A stretch of DNA of 64,000 nt from Scleroderma bovista (Eukaryota; Basidiomycota; Agaricomycetes; Boletales; Sclerodermataceae): contig JAYMGJ010000499.1 in the NCBI GenBank assembly GCA_037178675.1, positions 91,809 to 155,808 on the forward strand. The letters are read 5' to 3'. Within the stretch, counting starts at the first letter, position 1, and each line of letters begins with the position of its first letter. The notes beneath the pieces were generated by a model. It made no database searches and was not told the DNA's origin. It worked only from the letters and a program-made list of their open reading frames with translations. Shown in pieces: positions 44,166-54,521 of this stretch. The position numbers and the translations under genes are program-made.

Positions 44166-44805
44166 TGTTATGACCATGTCCAACTCCGGATCATATCCGG
44201 TTACTCCGGTCACATCGCAGGCCTACAGCTCTACTCCGGTCGTTCTCAGTTACTCCGGTCAATGGTCGCGCAGATAACCTTCCGCTAACTACGACCCTTG
44301 GTCTATACTCCATTCGCTCTTACTACACCTCGCCGTCTACCCTGCCTTGACGTGAGTTCTCCGTGAACTCGATATATCCTATACCTTGTAGCATTTTCAC
44401 CGGACCTGATTTATTTTACACGGACCTGACTTTATTTTCACCGGACCTGACCTAGTCCTAACTCCGGTCATCCCTTGTCCGCTATTAGGTTGTTTACTTG
44501 TCACCGTATGTACTCGACCCTAGTTTCTACTTAGTATAAGTACCCTCTAGTTTATCCTGTACTCCTCAGTCTGAAATCAACTTAGTCACTACTCCAGTCT
44601 CTGTCTGTCTTCGTCTCCGCCTCCATCTCTATCACCTTGACCGGAACCTACGCAAGGGATCAACGCACGTCGTCCTTGTCGTTGAATCCAAGCGGTCACC
44701 AACTCCGGCCGGACTAATCCCTCGTCCAGCCCTCTGCCCTCTTCCTTCGTCTGCGCTCGTCCGGACTTGACCGGACCCCCTACCGGAGTAGACCCGGACT
44801 TGACA
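44166..44805 (-). mobile_element. Solo LTR B, minus strand, young, TSD CAGTC
   Basis: 640 bp, TGTTATGACC ... GGACTTGACA on the plus strand, flanked by CAGTC (44161-44165 and 44806-44810). It is nearly identical to the inverted copy at 54799-55426 and has kept its CpG sites, including several CCGGAG motifs. It separates the two gene-like blocks. Confidence 0.95.
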
Positions 44806-45133
44806 CAGTCCTTGTGTAGATTGGTAGTACTGATACTGGACTCTTACCTTAGCTATGTAGGCTTGTACTTAGCTTACTAAGCAATATCCTTCTCTTCAGT
44901 GTATATCTTTGAGCTCAGTCTTGGAGTGACTGAACCACCCTTGCACTCTTTAGTTTCCTAGTCTCCTTAGTCCCTGGGAGCCTTGCCAGACCTCCAGAAG
45001 TCCCTGGGTCGAATGCACCTCATCTGAGGGAGCAGCCACCCAAACACATAGTTATCTTTTCAGCGCTCAAGAGACAGCAGGACAGCAGACCAGGTTGCCA
45101 CCCTTCTGTCTTGAGTGAGCACTCCCATCCACT

Positions 45134-46214
45134 GTGTCCATCCTTGCTGCCCTGCTGACTGACAAAACCTACCCCCAGGCAAGGTCATTCACATCAAGGC
45201 ACCCATATATCCCATCTCTGCTGCCTTTACCAACTGGCCCACTCCCCCCCTTCCTCCTGCTGCCACCATGGCTTTGCTGCCATTGCTGCTGCCTCACTCA
45301 CCACCCCACCCCTCCTGCCCCCCTGACAATGGTCCCATGGCCCCCAAGCCCAAGTAATCAGCTGGTGATCCAGCCCAACCAGGTCAAAACCCTCATCCAG
45401 TTGGTCCTTGCTGGGCTGGCAGCAGCAGCACTCAGAAACCCCCTCGCTCCAAGTGAGGAACTGTGGCCCCTCCCCCCTCTCCTATGGGGTCAGCTGGGGC
45501 TGTTGAGCATGCACAGTCCCAGCCTGCTGCCATGCCCTCCCCTGGTACTGCCAAGGCCCAGACTCAGCTGCACTCTATCATGCTCAGGTTCGTGGCCAGG
45601 GAGCCCCTTTCTGTGGACATGAATGACATCCCCAATCCCCTGCATATCATGTTTACAGGTGGCATTGAGGCTGTCAAGCGACTCAATGCCATATGGGATG
45701 ATGACCCCAACCACTGGTCAGGGGTGGTGCCCTTCACCATCCAAGGCCATTCAATTCCTCTGGTGCATTGGAAGGCACTGTATGGCCATCAGGGCCAGGC
45801 TGCATGGGGGCATGTGAAGACAAGGTGGAACCAGTGGAAGGTAAATGCTGGCTGGGCTACCATGCCAGAACACAAGACTGACTGATGCTCTCACACACAG
45901 ATGTTGGTCCAAGTGTTTCACAAGTGACCCCTGAACAGTTCGAGTGCACCTTCGCTGGTGAGAGTGAGTTCCCATGCTATTCTACCCTTGTCGACAAGGT
46001 CAGGAAACACTGCCTGCACAGGAAGAGTGAGGTGCTCCAGCACCTTTGCATCTCCCATGGTCCCAAACTCACCAGTGCCTTGAAGTACCACAAGGGTTCG
46101 CAGATCATCATAATAAAGAAGATCAGGTCAATGGTGAAAAAGCTGCTCACACTTGGTGGCTCCTTGGCAGGCCATCCACAGGCCAACCAAGAGAATGTGC
46201 CTCCATCATGGTAG
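45134..46214 (+). pseudogene. GC-richer gene remnant, part 2, unrecognised
   Basis: The frame 45463-45840 encodes FVAREPLSVDMNDIPNPLHI, GGIEAVKRLNAIWDDDPNHW, PFTIQGHSIPLVHWKALYG and HVKTRWNQWK. A GTAAAT...CTGACTGAT...CACACAG intron-like sequence (45841-45900, 60 bp) follows. The next frame (to 46214) encodes VTPEQFECTFAGESEFPCY, LVDKVRKHCLHRKSEVLQHL and SMVKKLLTLGG. The codon phase across the intron does not fit by simple splicing, so a frameshift or another junction is needed. It looks like the conserved 3' end of a fungal protein of unknown function, perhaps the same gene as 42563-44160. Confidence 0.5.
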
Positions 46215-46500
46215 ATACCAGTCTGCTACTAGGGGTACAATACATGATGGTACACTGGTAGCTGGAGTAGATCTCCAGCCAGGAAAGTAGGGGGTGCAGC
46301 AGTGCTTGCGATGACACATGTATGCACTGCAGCTACTATGCTGCAATTTCTGGTCACTTAAAATACATGTATGTATTACAGTTATGACATCTATGATTCA
46401 TCAAAAAGATTCAGAGGGCTGGAGCATGGACATACTCACTTAACATGCAAGCTGGTGGTGCTGGCAGTCATGTAATTTACATCATCCTTGCCAGAATCAC

Positions 46501-46773
46501 ATGAAATTGACACTATCAATCCTTGCTCCTATCTCACCAGCCACAAACCAGAGTTCCTCATCTGTGTCTCCTGAAAAGCCCCTGGAAAAACCCAGGAAGA
46601 AGCAGAAGGTGCCTGCTATGAGGGACCTACCAACCCTACAAGAAGCCCAACAGATAAAAGATGATGGCAAACAAACTCACCAACTAGCACCAAAAACAAG
46701 GGAAATCTATGACAGACATATCTGCTAGGCATGCACCTGGTTGTAGAGCCACTATGCAGTAAATGGCACCTTG
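46501..46773 (+). pseudogene. Possible tyrosine-recombinase-like N-terminal fragment
   Basis: The frame gives PEKPLEKPRKKQKVPAMRDL, then LAPKTREIYDRHIC-stop-ACTWL-stop-SHYAVNG. The segment TREIYDRHI..A..WL..H resembles the N-terminal helix of fungal tyrosine recombinases of the Crypton kind, preceded by a basic stretch. It is cut off by LTR D at 46774. The similarity is short and from memory of the pattern only. Confidence 0.3.
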
Positions 46774-47073
46774 TGTTCAAGCCAAAACTGGATAGAAGTA
46801 CACAAAGTACACTGAGCTGCTTAGTTAAGGTCTAGACTAGAGCCCAGTGTGAGTAACTGATGATATAGACAGTTGTGGAGAGGTATCTAAACTCTATAGA
46901 GTATGTGTCCTCCTGGGTAAACAAATTTAAACAACAACTCAAGGAAACAAGTCAAGGGCACATCTAGCACTACAATGCAGCTATGAAGCTGTGACAAGTT
47001 GTTAGTAAGTAGAGTAGACCATAATAGCAAGGAATAGAGTCATAAGAAGAGGTGGAAATCACCAAAACTAACA
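46774..47073 (-). mobile_element. LTR D, minus strand
   Basis: Plus strand TGTTCAAGCCAAAACTGG ... CACCAAAACTAACA, 300 bp. The flanks CCTTG and GAATG do not match, so it is not a clean solo insertion. Confidence 0.8.
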
Positions 47074-47865
47074 GAATGCTGCCTCACCACCACAGCACAC
47101 CTCTTAGAGAGTGACAAAATCACAGACAACTTCTGAACATCTTGAGAATGATACTCTAATACTTTTTGCACAGTCAAAAATTTGTTTGGGTTTACAATTA
47201 AGCCAAATAGGGAGGATTGCAGTAAGTTAATGTAACTGACTAGTTCCACCATAGTAAGAGATCTTGAATAACCTTCCTACAGTTTCAGTGTTTTTGAAGA
47301 AATCAATAATGTTGTTATATAAGACATTGTAGTTGAATTCACTGTCAATGATCCACTGACTATGACAGCTGCACAGAGCAAAACAAAGAAGTTATTTCTG
47401 GTGTTTCTTTAAAGGAAGTAAATAAGTTGCTGAGTTGCAATCACAATAAACTCAATAATATTGCCTGACACACCCTGCCAAGCAGTATACTCTTGAATAG
47501 ACTGTTGCTAGGACAGTTTGGATCATATCTTCCTTTTTTATATAGGAATGTTTGCCAGGAGTATGCAGTAACAAGGAATTCAAGGTGGTAGTCACATATT
47601 GCTGCATGATGACTATCACAACCACTCAGCTTAAGAACATTTAAATCAGATATGAGAAGTAACTCACTGAAGGTTATTCCAATTGTAATTGACAGAGAAA
47701 AGTAATGACCAGTAGATCAAATACTCTCCCATCTTTTACATCTTGTTCAGGCAGTGGCTCTGGCTTTGGTTCTGCTGACATGAGCTACTACATAACCATG
47801 GGCTTGGAGCTGGTCCCATTATCACAGCTGTGAAATATCAGTATGTAACTCACTGATAAGACTAT
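47074..47865. other. Unassigned
   Basis: A 70-residue minus-strand frame at 47040-47252 partly overlaps LTR D. Otherwise AT-rich sequence without recognised frames or ends. Confidence 0.3.
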
Positions 47866-48129
47866 AAATATTGGGTGTTTGTGCTCCTCTTATTGTCTTA
47901 TGTAATGTTTTTCTAGTGATTACTTCAGCCCATTTCCTTTCAAGGTTTGTCATCTGACTTGTGCTTGTTATTCTTTGTTTGCTTTGTTTGTATACTTAAA
48001 ATTTTCATGCTCAGTGTCTCTTCTCTTCAGTTTCTGACACTGGACACAAGGTCTGTATCCCATAGCTATTTTCTCTATACAGTCTGTGACACTGAGCACA
48101 AGTGTGATCCCTTATGGTTTCTTTGAACA
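47866..48129 (+). mobile_element. LTR K
   Basis: Matches K from attgggtgtttgtgctcc through gtgattacttcagccc and tttgtttgtatacttaaaat to TTCTTTGAACA. The first bases are diverged and no target duplication is visible. Confidence 0.75.
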
Positions 48130-48277
48130 AGGAATCCTGATGATGACTTTACATCTTTGTAGGTGCACATCCCCTTCAGATTCAAACACCCTCCATAGCG
48201 CAGGCTGGTGGCTCAGCAGTTCATTGTAGGCCTTGAACATACAATCCTGTCTATAAAACATATCAGAACAATAAACA

Positions 48278-48550
48278 TGTTCAAGCCAAAACTTGCTAAA
48301 AGCACACAAAGTGCTGCTGAGCTGCTCTGATAAGGTCCAAACTAGAGTCCAGTGTGAGTAACTGAAGAGGAAAAACACTGGACTCTACAGGGTATGTGTG
48401 CTTCTGGGTAAACAAATGTAAACAACAAGTCAAGGGCACATCTAGTGCTACAATGCAGCTATGAAGCTGAAACAAGTTGGTAGTAAGTAGGGTAGACTAT
48501 GATAGTAAGCATAGAGTCATAAGAAGAGGTGAAAATCACCAAAACTAACA
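48278..48550 (-). mobile_element. LTR D, minus strand
   Basis: Plus strand TGTTCAAGCCAAAACTTG ... CACCAAAACTAACA, 273 bp, with both family ends. The flanks AAACA and CTATG do not match. Confidence 0.8.
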
Positions 48551-49019
48551 CTATGACCAAAGTGATGAGTAACCATTCATTAACAAAGTTTTTGACTTGA
48601 GCAGTCAGAGAAGCAAGTCTTCAGATGCAATGACCAGCCATCATAACATTAGTTTTATGGCTGAAGCAGAGTATTTAGTCTATACACATTCCAGATCTTT
48701 GAAAACTTGCAGTCTTCTTTTCTGACTGGTACAAAAGGTTTCAATTTGTTCCTCAAGCTTAGTAATCCAGTGCTTCCAGGCTGGGACAGTCATGCTAGCA
48801 CCTTTAGGTTGATCTGTGAATGTGAAAAAAATGCAGCATGGCACATGCAGTCTACACAGTATCATTTGAATATATGTACAATTTGTTGGCTCTGTTCTGT
48901 CTCATTCACCCAATATGGATGCCAATGTGCATTCCCTGCCATCAGCTGATCACTTTTTTTTTTTGATTTTCATTAGCTAGGAATTGGAGCTAAACATCAG
49001 TTACCTATGAACCTTGGTG
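48551..49019. other. Unassigned
   Basis: A minus-strand frame at 48680-48865 encodes WKHWITKLEEQIETFC and similar normal-looking protein, but no family is recognised. A T-rich run lies at 48953-48967. Confidence 0.3.
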
Positions 49020-49397
49020 GTGTTACGCACCAAATAGGTTTGGTACAGTGAACATGAAAGACAATGACAATATCAAATGATTCTGATGTGAAGGATGAGC
49101 ATGATGGAGCCTCATTGTAGCCATCTATTACACAAGAAGACTATCCTGATGCAAGAGGTGACTGCCAACATCTAGCAGTCATGACTCACACAAGAACTGC
49201 CAAGAAGCAGAAGAACCAAAGGAATAATATCCATTATGGCATGAGAAAAGAATGCACACTTCTGCAGTCTGACTCCCATACCAGAATGAGCAAAAAAGCT
49301 GAAGAATTGATGGAGAAATGAAGAAAAAAAAAGAATAAACAATTTTAGTGCCCAAATGTCATTTTTAGGCACCCAGTGCTGGCATTCTGATTTCTTG
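49020..49397 (+). mobile_element. Family G LTR-like segment, cut off by LTR A
   Basis: TGTTACGCACCAAATAGG ... ggcaccc-agtgctggcattctg, following the copy at 59716 closely. The sequence stops at 49397 where a gypsy-A LTR starts. Confidence 0.7.
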
Positions 49398-49562
49398 TGT
49401 AATGGACCAACTTTTTATCTTATCTAATCTGCAATTAGATAGCACTTATCTTATCTCAGTGTACAGCCATATCTTATCTATCTAGTCTAGATCTACACTT
49501 CATGCTGCATATACTGCCTCCCTTGATGTCATACCACATAGCCTTAGCTCCACCATGACATC
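49398..49562 (+). mobile_element. Gypsy-A LTR, 5' part only
   Basis: TGTAATGGACCAACTTTTTA ... ctccaccatgacat, then an abrupt change to gypsy-2 gag-like sequence. It corresponds to the first 165 bases of the LTR. The junction probably reflects recombination or deletion. Confidence 0.8.
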
Positions 49563-49570
49563 TCGCACTT

Positions 49571-50781
49571 GTGTGGGTTCACTATCCCAAACCTCATACG
49601 CATATCCAGTTCCATTTCCTTATGACCATGACTACATGCTCTCACGCTTGTACCGTGGTGGCACTTGCTGAAAAAGCAAGTGCAGTGGATGATCTCCACC
49701 TCTCTGCCACTCAACAAGCCCTGTCTAACCGCAGGCAACCTCCAGCTTCTGTAAGCCAATTTAGGAGCTTCACAGCTTGAAGTCCAGCAGTGTCAATGAC
49801 TCTGCATTGCGATGCTGCATCTCAGAGCCTTTGTAGTTCTACAGACCCTGGTCACCATGGATCCGTTTCTGGTGACAGCTTTCCATACCATCGCGACTCC
49901 ACTCTGGAACGTCACAACCCCAGCTGTTACCAATGGTTTGGCCCCGAGGACGGACCTGGAGATGATCCAGATGGCTCCGGAAATGGTGATAATGATGACA
50001 ACAACAACAGCAAAGAGTTTGTCGACGCCACAGAGGAGCTAGACCCTAGTCTAGCCGTTTTCCACAATCTCGCTCTCACTGTCAACTGCCTCTCTCATTC
50101 CTCCTGCTGGACCAACAACTCCTCATCTCCTGTGCCAAAGTCCGTGAACTGGACACCTTCAACAGCACAGATCCCAAAAAGCTCAGGACCTTCCTGGTCC
50201 AGTGTGAGCTATGTTTCCAGGATCATGCCAAAGTGTTCCACCTTGATAGGGCAAAGGTAACTTTCGCCCAATCATATCTAAAAGGAATGACCCTAGAATG
50301 GTTCGAACCAGACCTGCTTAACTCCAGTGATCTGGCTGACCACCCACACTGGATGGACAGCTGGATCCACTTTGTGGCTGAGTTTCAAAGCACCTTTGGG
50401 CCTCACGACCCCATCACTGATGCTGAGCATCAACTCAAGCATCTCCGGATGAAGGATGCTCACTGCATTACACAGTATATAGTAGACTTCAACCAACTCG
50501 CCTTGCAGGTTCAGGACTACAGGGATGGCGTGCTCCACCACCTGTTTTACTCTGGTCTCCCGGATCATGGCAAGGATGAAATTGCTCGAGTTGGGAAGCC
50601 CCTGACTCTGCATGGGTTGAGAGCTCTCTGCCAAGAAATTGATGCATGCTATTGGGAGCACAAAGACGAGATCTCTCGCACAACAAAGACCCAGTCCACC
50701 TCATCCCCAACCAAGTCCTCCAACTCCAGAGGCAACTCATCCAGCTCCAGTCAGGAGAAATCCAAGACCAGAAACTCCTAG
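49571..50781 (+). pseudogene. Gypsy-2 gag (capsid part), broken
   Basis: A first frame (49571-50095) has one stop at 49778 and contains WFGPEDGPGDDPDGSGNGDN and an acidic, Asn-rich linker. After a frameshift near 50095 the second frame gives LLISCAKVRELDTFNSTDP, KLRTFLVQCELCFQDHAK, FAQSYLKGMTLEWFEPDLL, EFQSTFGPHDPITDAEHQL, YIVDFNQLALQVQDY and HHLFYSGLPDHGKDEIA, the typical retrotransposon gag core, then a Ser/Thr/Lys-rich tail to 50781. The sequence is better preserved than gypsy-A and clearly a different family. Confidence 0.88.
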
Positions 50782-50849
50782 TCCTCCTCTGGTTCCAGAC
50801 CAGACTTAACCAACAAGCTTGGTAAGGATGGGAAGCTAACCACAGATGA

Positions 50850-51024
50850 GTGCAAATGGTGTCTGGTCAACAACCTCTGCATGTTCTGCGGAGGCACTGG
50901 ACATTTTGTGGACAACTGTCCCAAAAAGATCAAAAAGGCCAAAGCTCGTGCTGTGGCAATTGCTGCTGAGTCCAGTAAGATGGACTCCAACTCGGGTGCC
51001 AACTCCAAGTCAAAAAAAGAGTAA
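50850..51024 (+). pseudogene. Gypsy-2 nucleocapsid zinc knuckle
   Basis: CMFCGGTGHFVDNC (C-X2-C-X4-H-X4-C) followed by basic PKKIKKAKARAVAIAAE is the RNA-binding end of gag. A stop and frame change separate it from the capsid frame ending at 50781. Confidence 0.85.
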
Positions 51025-51119
51025 GCAGCTCCCAGCCCTCCGCACAACTGGCGAGCTGCGTTGACTCCGGAAGTGCACCCAAGGAGGCTTGCATCAACGT
51101 GTCCACTCTTTACGATCTT

Positions 51120-52215
51120 AATTCTCTTATGCCCCATGTTTCCCTCTTATCTTTGGACTTACCTAAAATTTGCACACTTGTGGACACTGGATCCACCCAT
51201 TGTTTTGTAGACAAAATTCATGCACAAAAACAAATTTACAACCTACTCTGTAACTCCGATTGTACTCTGGCTTTTTGATGGATTTTCAAACTTTGTAATC
51301 ACAGAAGCTATCAACTTAACAGTGCAGTTCCCCGCTACCAGTGATGTCACCCCCATGACCTTTTACCTCACTCCATTGGATTCTGAATGCATTATCGTTC
51401 TCAGACATAACTGGCTCACCCACTACAATCCATTGATTGATTGGGTATTGAGCAGCTTAATGTTCTGGACTCTTGCAGGAAGTTTGCCAGCACCCCTGCC
51501 AACTCCCTCTCTGGTTCTGCCTAGTAACCCTGTCTCTGGCCTTCCTGGCCAATCTGACTCCAGCCTTGCGCCATCTGTCGACACTCCAGTCTGCAACCCT
51601 CCACATATCTCTTTGATAAACACAGCCACATTCGTGCATGCATGCAAATTAGAGGAATCAATGAAATACCAACTTCAGCTGCATCCCTCTGACTCAGTGA
51701 ATGCCCATTCTTCCTCCTCATCCACCCCTCCGGTTCCGGACATTGTTCCTCCGGAGTATCACAATTACGCAGATGTATTCAGTAAGGCGAAGGCCTCTGA
51801 ACTTCCCCCGCATTGCAACAACGACCTGAAGATCAACCTTGAAGAAGGTACCTCTCCACCTTTGAGAACTCTTTACTCACTGTCTCTGGTTGAGCTCTCC
51901 GCTCTCTGGACTCTCATCAATGAGAATCTTAATACAGGTTTCATCTGCCCTACCACTTCCTCCCACACTGCTCCAGTCCTCTTCATTAAAAAGAAGGATG
52001 GCTTTCTCTGCCTCTGCGTTGACTTCCGAGGTCTTAACAAAATCACCAAAAAGGATCGCTACCCACTTGCTCTCATTTCTGACCTTTTGGACTCTCCCAG
52101 CCATGCCAAGATCTACTTCAAGATCGACCTCCGGCATGCCTACCATCTCATCTGGATTGCTCCAGGCAATGAGTGGAAAACTGCCTTCCGCACGCACTAT
52201 GGGTCCTACAAGTGA
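51120..52215 (+). pseudogene. Gypsy-2 protease and 5' half of reverse transcriptase
   Basis: The protease active site LVDTGSTHCFVDKI (51175-51220) lies in one frame and the rest continues in the frame 51220-52215: LTVQFPATSDVTPMTF, LDSECIIVLRHNWLT. RT begins VPDIVPPEYHNYADVFSKAKA, ELPPHCNNDLKI, then SSHTAPVLFIKKKDG, CVDFRGLNKITKKDRYPLAL and KIDLRHAYHLIWIAPGNEWK. The frame stops at TGA 52213-52215 where Trp is normal before LVMPF, a single G to A change. Confidence 0.92.
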
Positions 52216-53418
52216 TTAGTCATGCCCTTCAGCCTCACTAATGCCCTTGCAGCCTTCCAGCATTTTGTCAACACCATCTTTGCTGACATGCTGGATGTCT
52301 GCGTCGTCGTGTACCTCGACGACATCCTCATCTACTCCGAGGATATGGAGTCCCACCAGCAGCACGTCCGAGAAGTGCTCCGCCATCTCCAGTTGCATGG
52401 CCTCTTTGCCAAACTGGAGAAATGCGAGTTCCACTCAGACTTGGTAGAGTATCTTGGCTACCGCCTATCTCCGGAAGGTTTGACTATGTCTCCGGACAAA
52501 ATCCAAACCATCTCCGACTGGCCTGAACCACAAAAGGTAAAGGACATCCAGTCCTTCCTAGGCTTCGCCAATTTCTACCGCCGGTTCATCTTTAACTACT
52601 CCAACATTGTGGTCCCCCTCACCCAGCTCACCTGGCAGGATGCTCCCTGAAATTTCTCCAAGGACTGTCGGTGTTTATTCAATGCTCTTAAGCATGCTTT
52701 CACCACTGTGCCCATTCTCACTCACTTCATTCCGGACACTCCTATTATTGTGGAAACTGATGCCTCTGACTACACTGTCGCTGGTATCTTGTTTATTACC
52801 TGCACTCAGGGAGAGATCCGTCCAGTTGCCTACTCCCAGACTTTGACTGCTCCAGAGTTAAACTACAACACCCATGATAAGGAATTATTAGCTATCTTTG
52901 AAGCATTCTGGAACTAGCACCACTACCTTGAAGGCTCCACCACTACCTTGAAGGCTCCACCTCTCCTATTGATGTTGTCATGGACCACAAGAATCTCGAG
53001 TATTTCTCAACCTCAAAAGTACTCTCCTGCCGGCAAGCCCAGTGGTCCGAATTTTTATCTCAGTTTAATCTTGTCATTCGCTTCTGCCCTGATAAGCTCG
53101 GTGCCAAGCCTGATGCTCTCACTAGACGATGGGACGTCTACCCCAAAGAGGGGGATAGTGGCTACACCTGGGTTAACCCCCAAAATCTCTGGCTGGTGTT
53201 CACTCAAGAACAGCTCTCTAACTCACTTCGCACTACCTATCTAGAACTCCTGGTCCTCCGTGCCATTGCAATCATGGATGTAGAAACACTCCATCACGAC
53301 ATGCTCTCTGCACTACCCTCTGATCACATTTCCCAGATCCACCTTGCAGACCCTCCAGACTCTCGCTGGTCTGCTGATGAAGTAGGATTCCTCTGGCTAG
53401 ACGGCCATATCTACATAC
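52216..53418 (+). pseudogene. Gypsy-2 RT second half, RNase H and start of integrase, cut by a copia LTR
   Basis: Continues after the stop with MPFSLTNALAAFQHFVN, the catalytic YLDD near 52312, EKCEFHSDLVEYLGYRLS and SFLGFANFYRRFIFNYS. A TGA at 52648 and a TAG near 52916 again replace Trp. RNase H follows: IIVETDASDYTVAGILF, ELNYNTHDKELLAIFEAF, HHYLEG (with a 17-bp duplication near 52935), [20 protein letters not shown], and [12 protein letters not shown]. The integrase zinc-finger region starts ([19 protein letters not shown]) and is cut at 53418 by the LTR K that begins a copia element. Confidence 0.92.
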
Positions 53419-53699
53419 TGTTGATATTGAGTGTTTGCACTCTTGTGGTGTTGTGCACACTGGCGCATTTGCAGTGATTACTTCAGCTGTTTCCTTTCAA
53501 GGTTGATCAGGTGATTTGTGGCTTTTGTGTTACACTGTTTTTCCTTGTTTGCTTTGTTTGTATAGTTGAAATTTTCGTGCCCAGAGTCACTTCTCTTCAG
53601 TCTCTGACACTGGGCACAAGGTCTGTATTCTGTAGCTTCACTCTTAATTTAGTCTCTGACACTGGGCACAAGAGTGCTCCTTTATGGTTTATCTGAACA
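53419..53699 (+). mobile_element. 5' LTR of a copia element (family K)
   Basis: TGTTGATATTGAGTG ... GTTTATCTGAACA, 281 bp, directly followed by a primer-binding site and a copia gag. This copy identifies the K LTR family as copia. Confidence 0.9.
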
Positions 53700-53716
53700 G
53701 GTTATGAGCCCTGCGC
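53700..53716 (+). promoter_or_regulatory. Primer-binding site complementary to half of initiator-Met tRNA
   Basis: GGTTATGAGCCCTGCGC begins at the base after the LTR. It is the exact complement of GCGCAGGGCUCAUAACC, the 3' part of the D arm and anticodon arm of eukaryotic initiator tRNA-Met. Drosophila copia is known to use such an internal half-tRNA primer. A shorter match follows another K LTR at 56244. Confidence 0.8.
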
Positions 53717-53801
53717 TCCAGGAACTTTAGGACTACTCTTTAGACCACCCAGAACTCGCTCTCCAGTCCTCCCATCACATCCTCAGTCCATTCCTGTCCT
53801 C

Positions 53802-54275
53802 ATGGCCAACAACTCTACCAGTTCCTCAACTCCCTCCTTCCCAAAACTCTCCTCCTCCAACTACTCGACCTGGAAGGGGGAAATTAAGGCTTTTCTGTGT
53901 ACCAAAGGCCTCTGGACCATTGTCAGTGGTGCTGAGAAGCGCCCTGATGACTCCCAGTCTGATCTCCAGGCTAAGTGGGACCTTAGAGCTGACAAGGCTA
54001 CTGGACAACTCTACCTATTGCTTTCTGCTGAGCAAAGGACCCATATAGACGCTGTCCAAGACAACCCTGCACAAATCTGGTCCACCCTTGAGTCTCTCCA
54101 CCTCCAACAGCATCCTGAAGCTCGCTTCAATGCCTGGGATGACTTCTTCTCAATTAGGAAGAAGCAGGACAAGTCCCTAACCTCCCTCATCGCCAGGATT
54201 GAGGACTCCATGTCCAGAATCCAGCAGCTTCGCCCCAAGGACACCTCCAGCCCTAATACCATGATGTTGAGTGGT
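53802..54275 (+). CDS. Copia gag, N-terminal part, truncated
   Basis: ATG 53802 lies 102 bases after the LTR. The frame reads MANNSTSSSTPSFPKLSSSN, then YSTWKGEIKAFLCTKGLW, SAEQRTHIDAVQDNPAQIW, STLESLHLQQHPEARFNAWD and SLTSLIARIEDSMSRIQQLR, the layout of copia gag (UBN2-type capsid). The homologous part stops near 54275, where unrelated sequence with tRNA-like units starts. The nominal frame runs on to 54362 by chance. No stops are present before the truncation. Confidence 0.85.
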
Positions 54276-54352
54276 GTAATCTCAGCACCTCACCTCACTA
54301 GTTCTCAAGCTAGTACTTGGGTTAAACCCTCCCAAGTAAGCCATGTACCCTT

Positions 54353-54428
54353 GATCATATAGCTCAGTGGTTAGAGCACCTGGTATAGACCTAGGAGGTC
54401 TAGGGTTCAATTCCCTGTCTGGTCACAT
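54353..54428 (+). ncRNA. tRNA-like sequence, cloverleaf nearly complete
   Basis: Acceptor gatcata pairs with tctggtc at 6 of 7 positions with wobble. D stem GCTC/GAGC, anticodon stem CCTGG/CTAGG, T stem TAGGG/CCCTG with loop TTCAATT, and consensus A and B boxes are present. The anticodon loop TATAGAC lacks the conserved U33, so decoding is doubtful. Related to 8519 and to the next entry, hence probably a tRNA-derived SINE head. Confidence 0.55.
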
Positions 54429-54448
54429 TACTTTTAACAAAAGTATAA

Positions 54449-54520
54449 TCAAGCCAGGATTTGAACTCAGGACCTCCTGGCATATACCCAGGTACTCTAA
54501 TCACTGAGCTACCTATTAAG
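54449..54520 (-). ncRNA. tRNA-like sequence, minus strand, facing the previous one
   Basis: On the minus strand TAGCTCAGTGATTAGAGTAC, a perfect anticodon stem CCTGG/CCAGG with loop GTATATG, and the B box GTTCAAATCC. The acceptor and T stems are weak. Together with 54353-54428 it forms an inverted pair with a spacer of about 20 bases. Confidence 0.55.
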
Positions 54521-54521
54521 A

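Noticed and set aside
47040..47252. Second copy of the DDE transposase helix-turn-helix region
   Set aside because: Superficial resemblance only. The ordered motifs seen at 56330-56765 are absent, and the frame overlaps the LTR D end.
54353..54428. Functional tRNA gene
   Set aside because: The cloverleaf is nearly complete, but the anticodon loop lacks U33, and two relatives with similar damage exist, which favours a tRNA-derived repeat.
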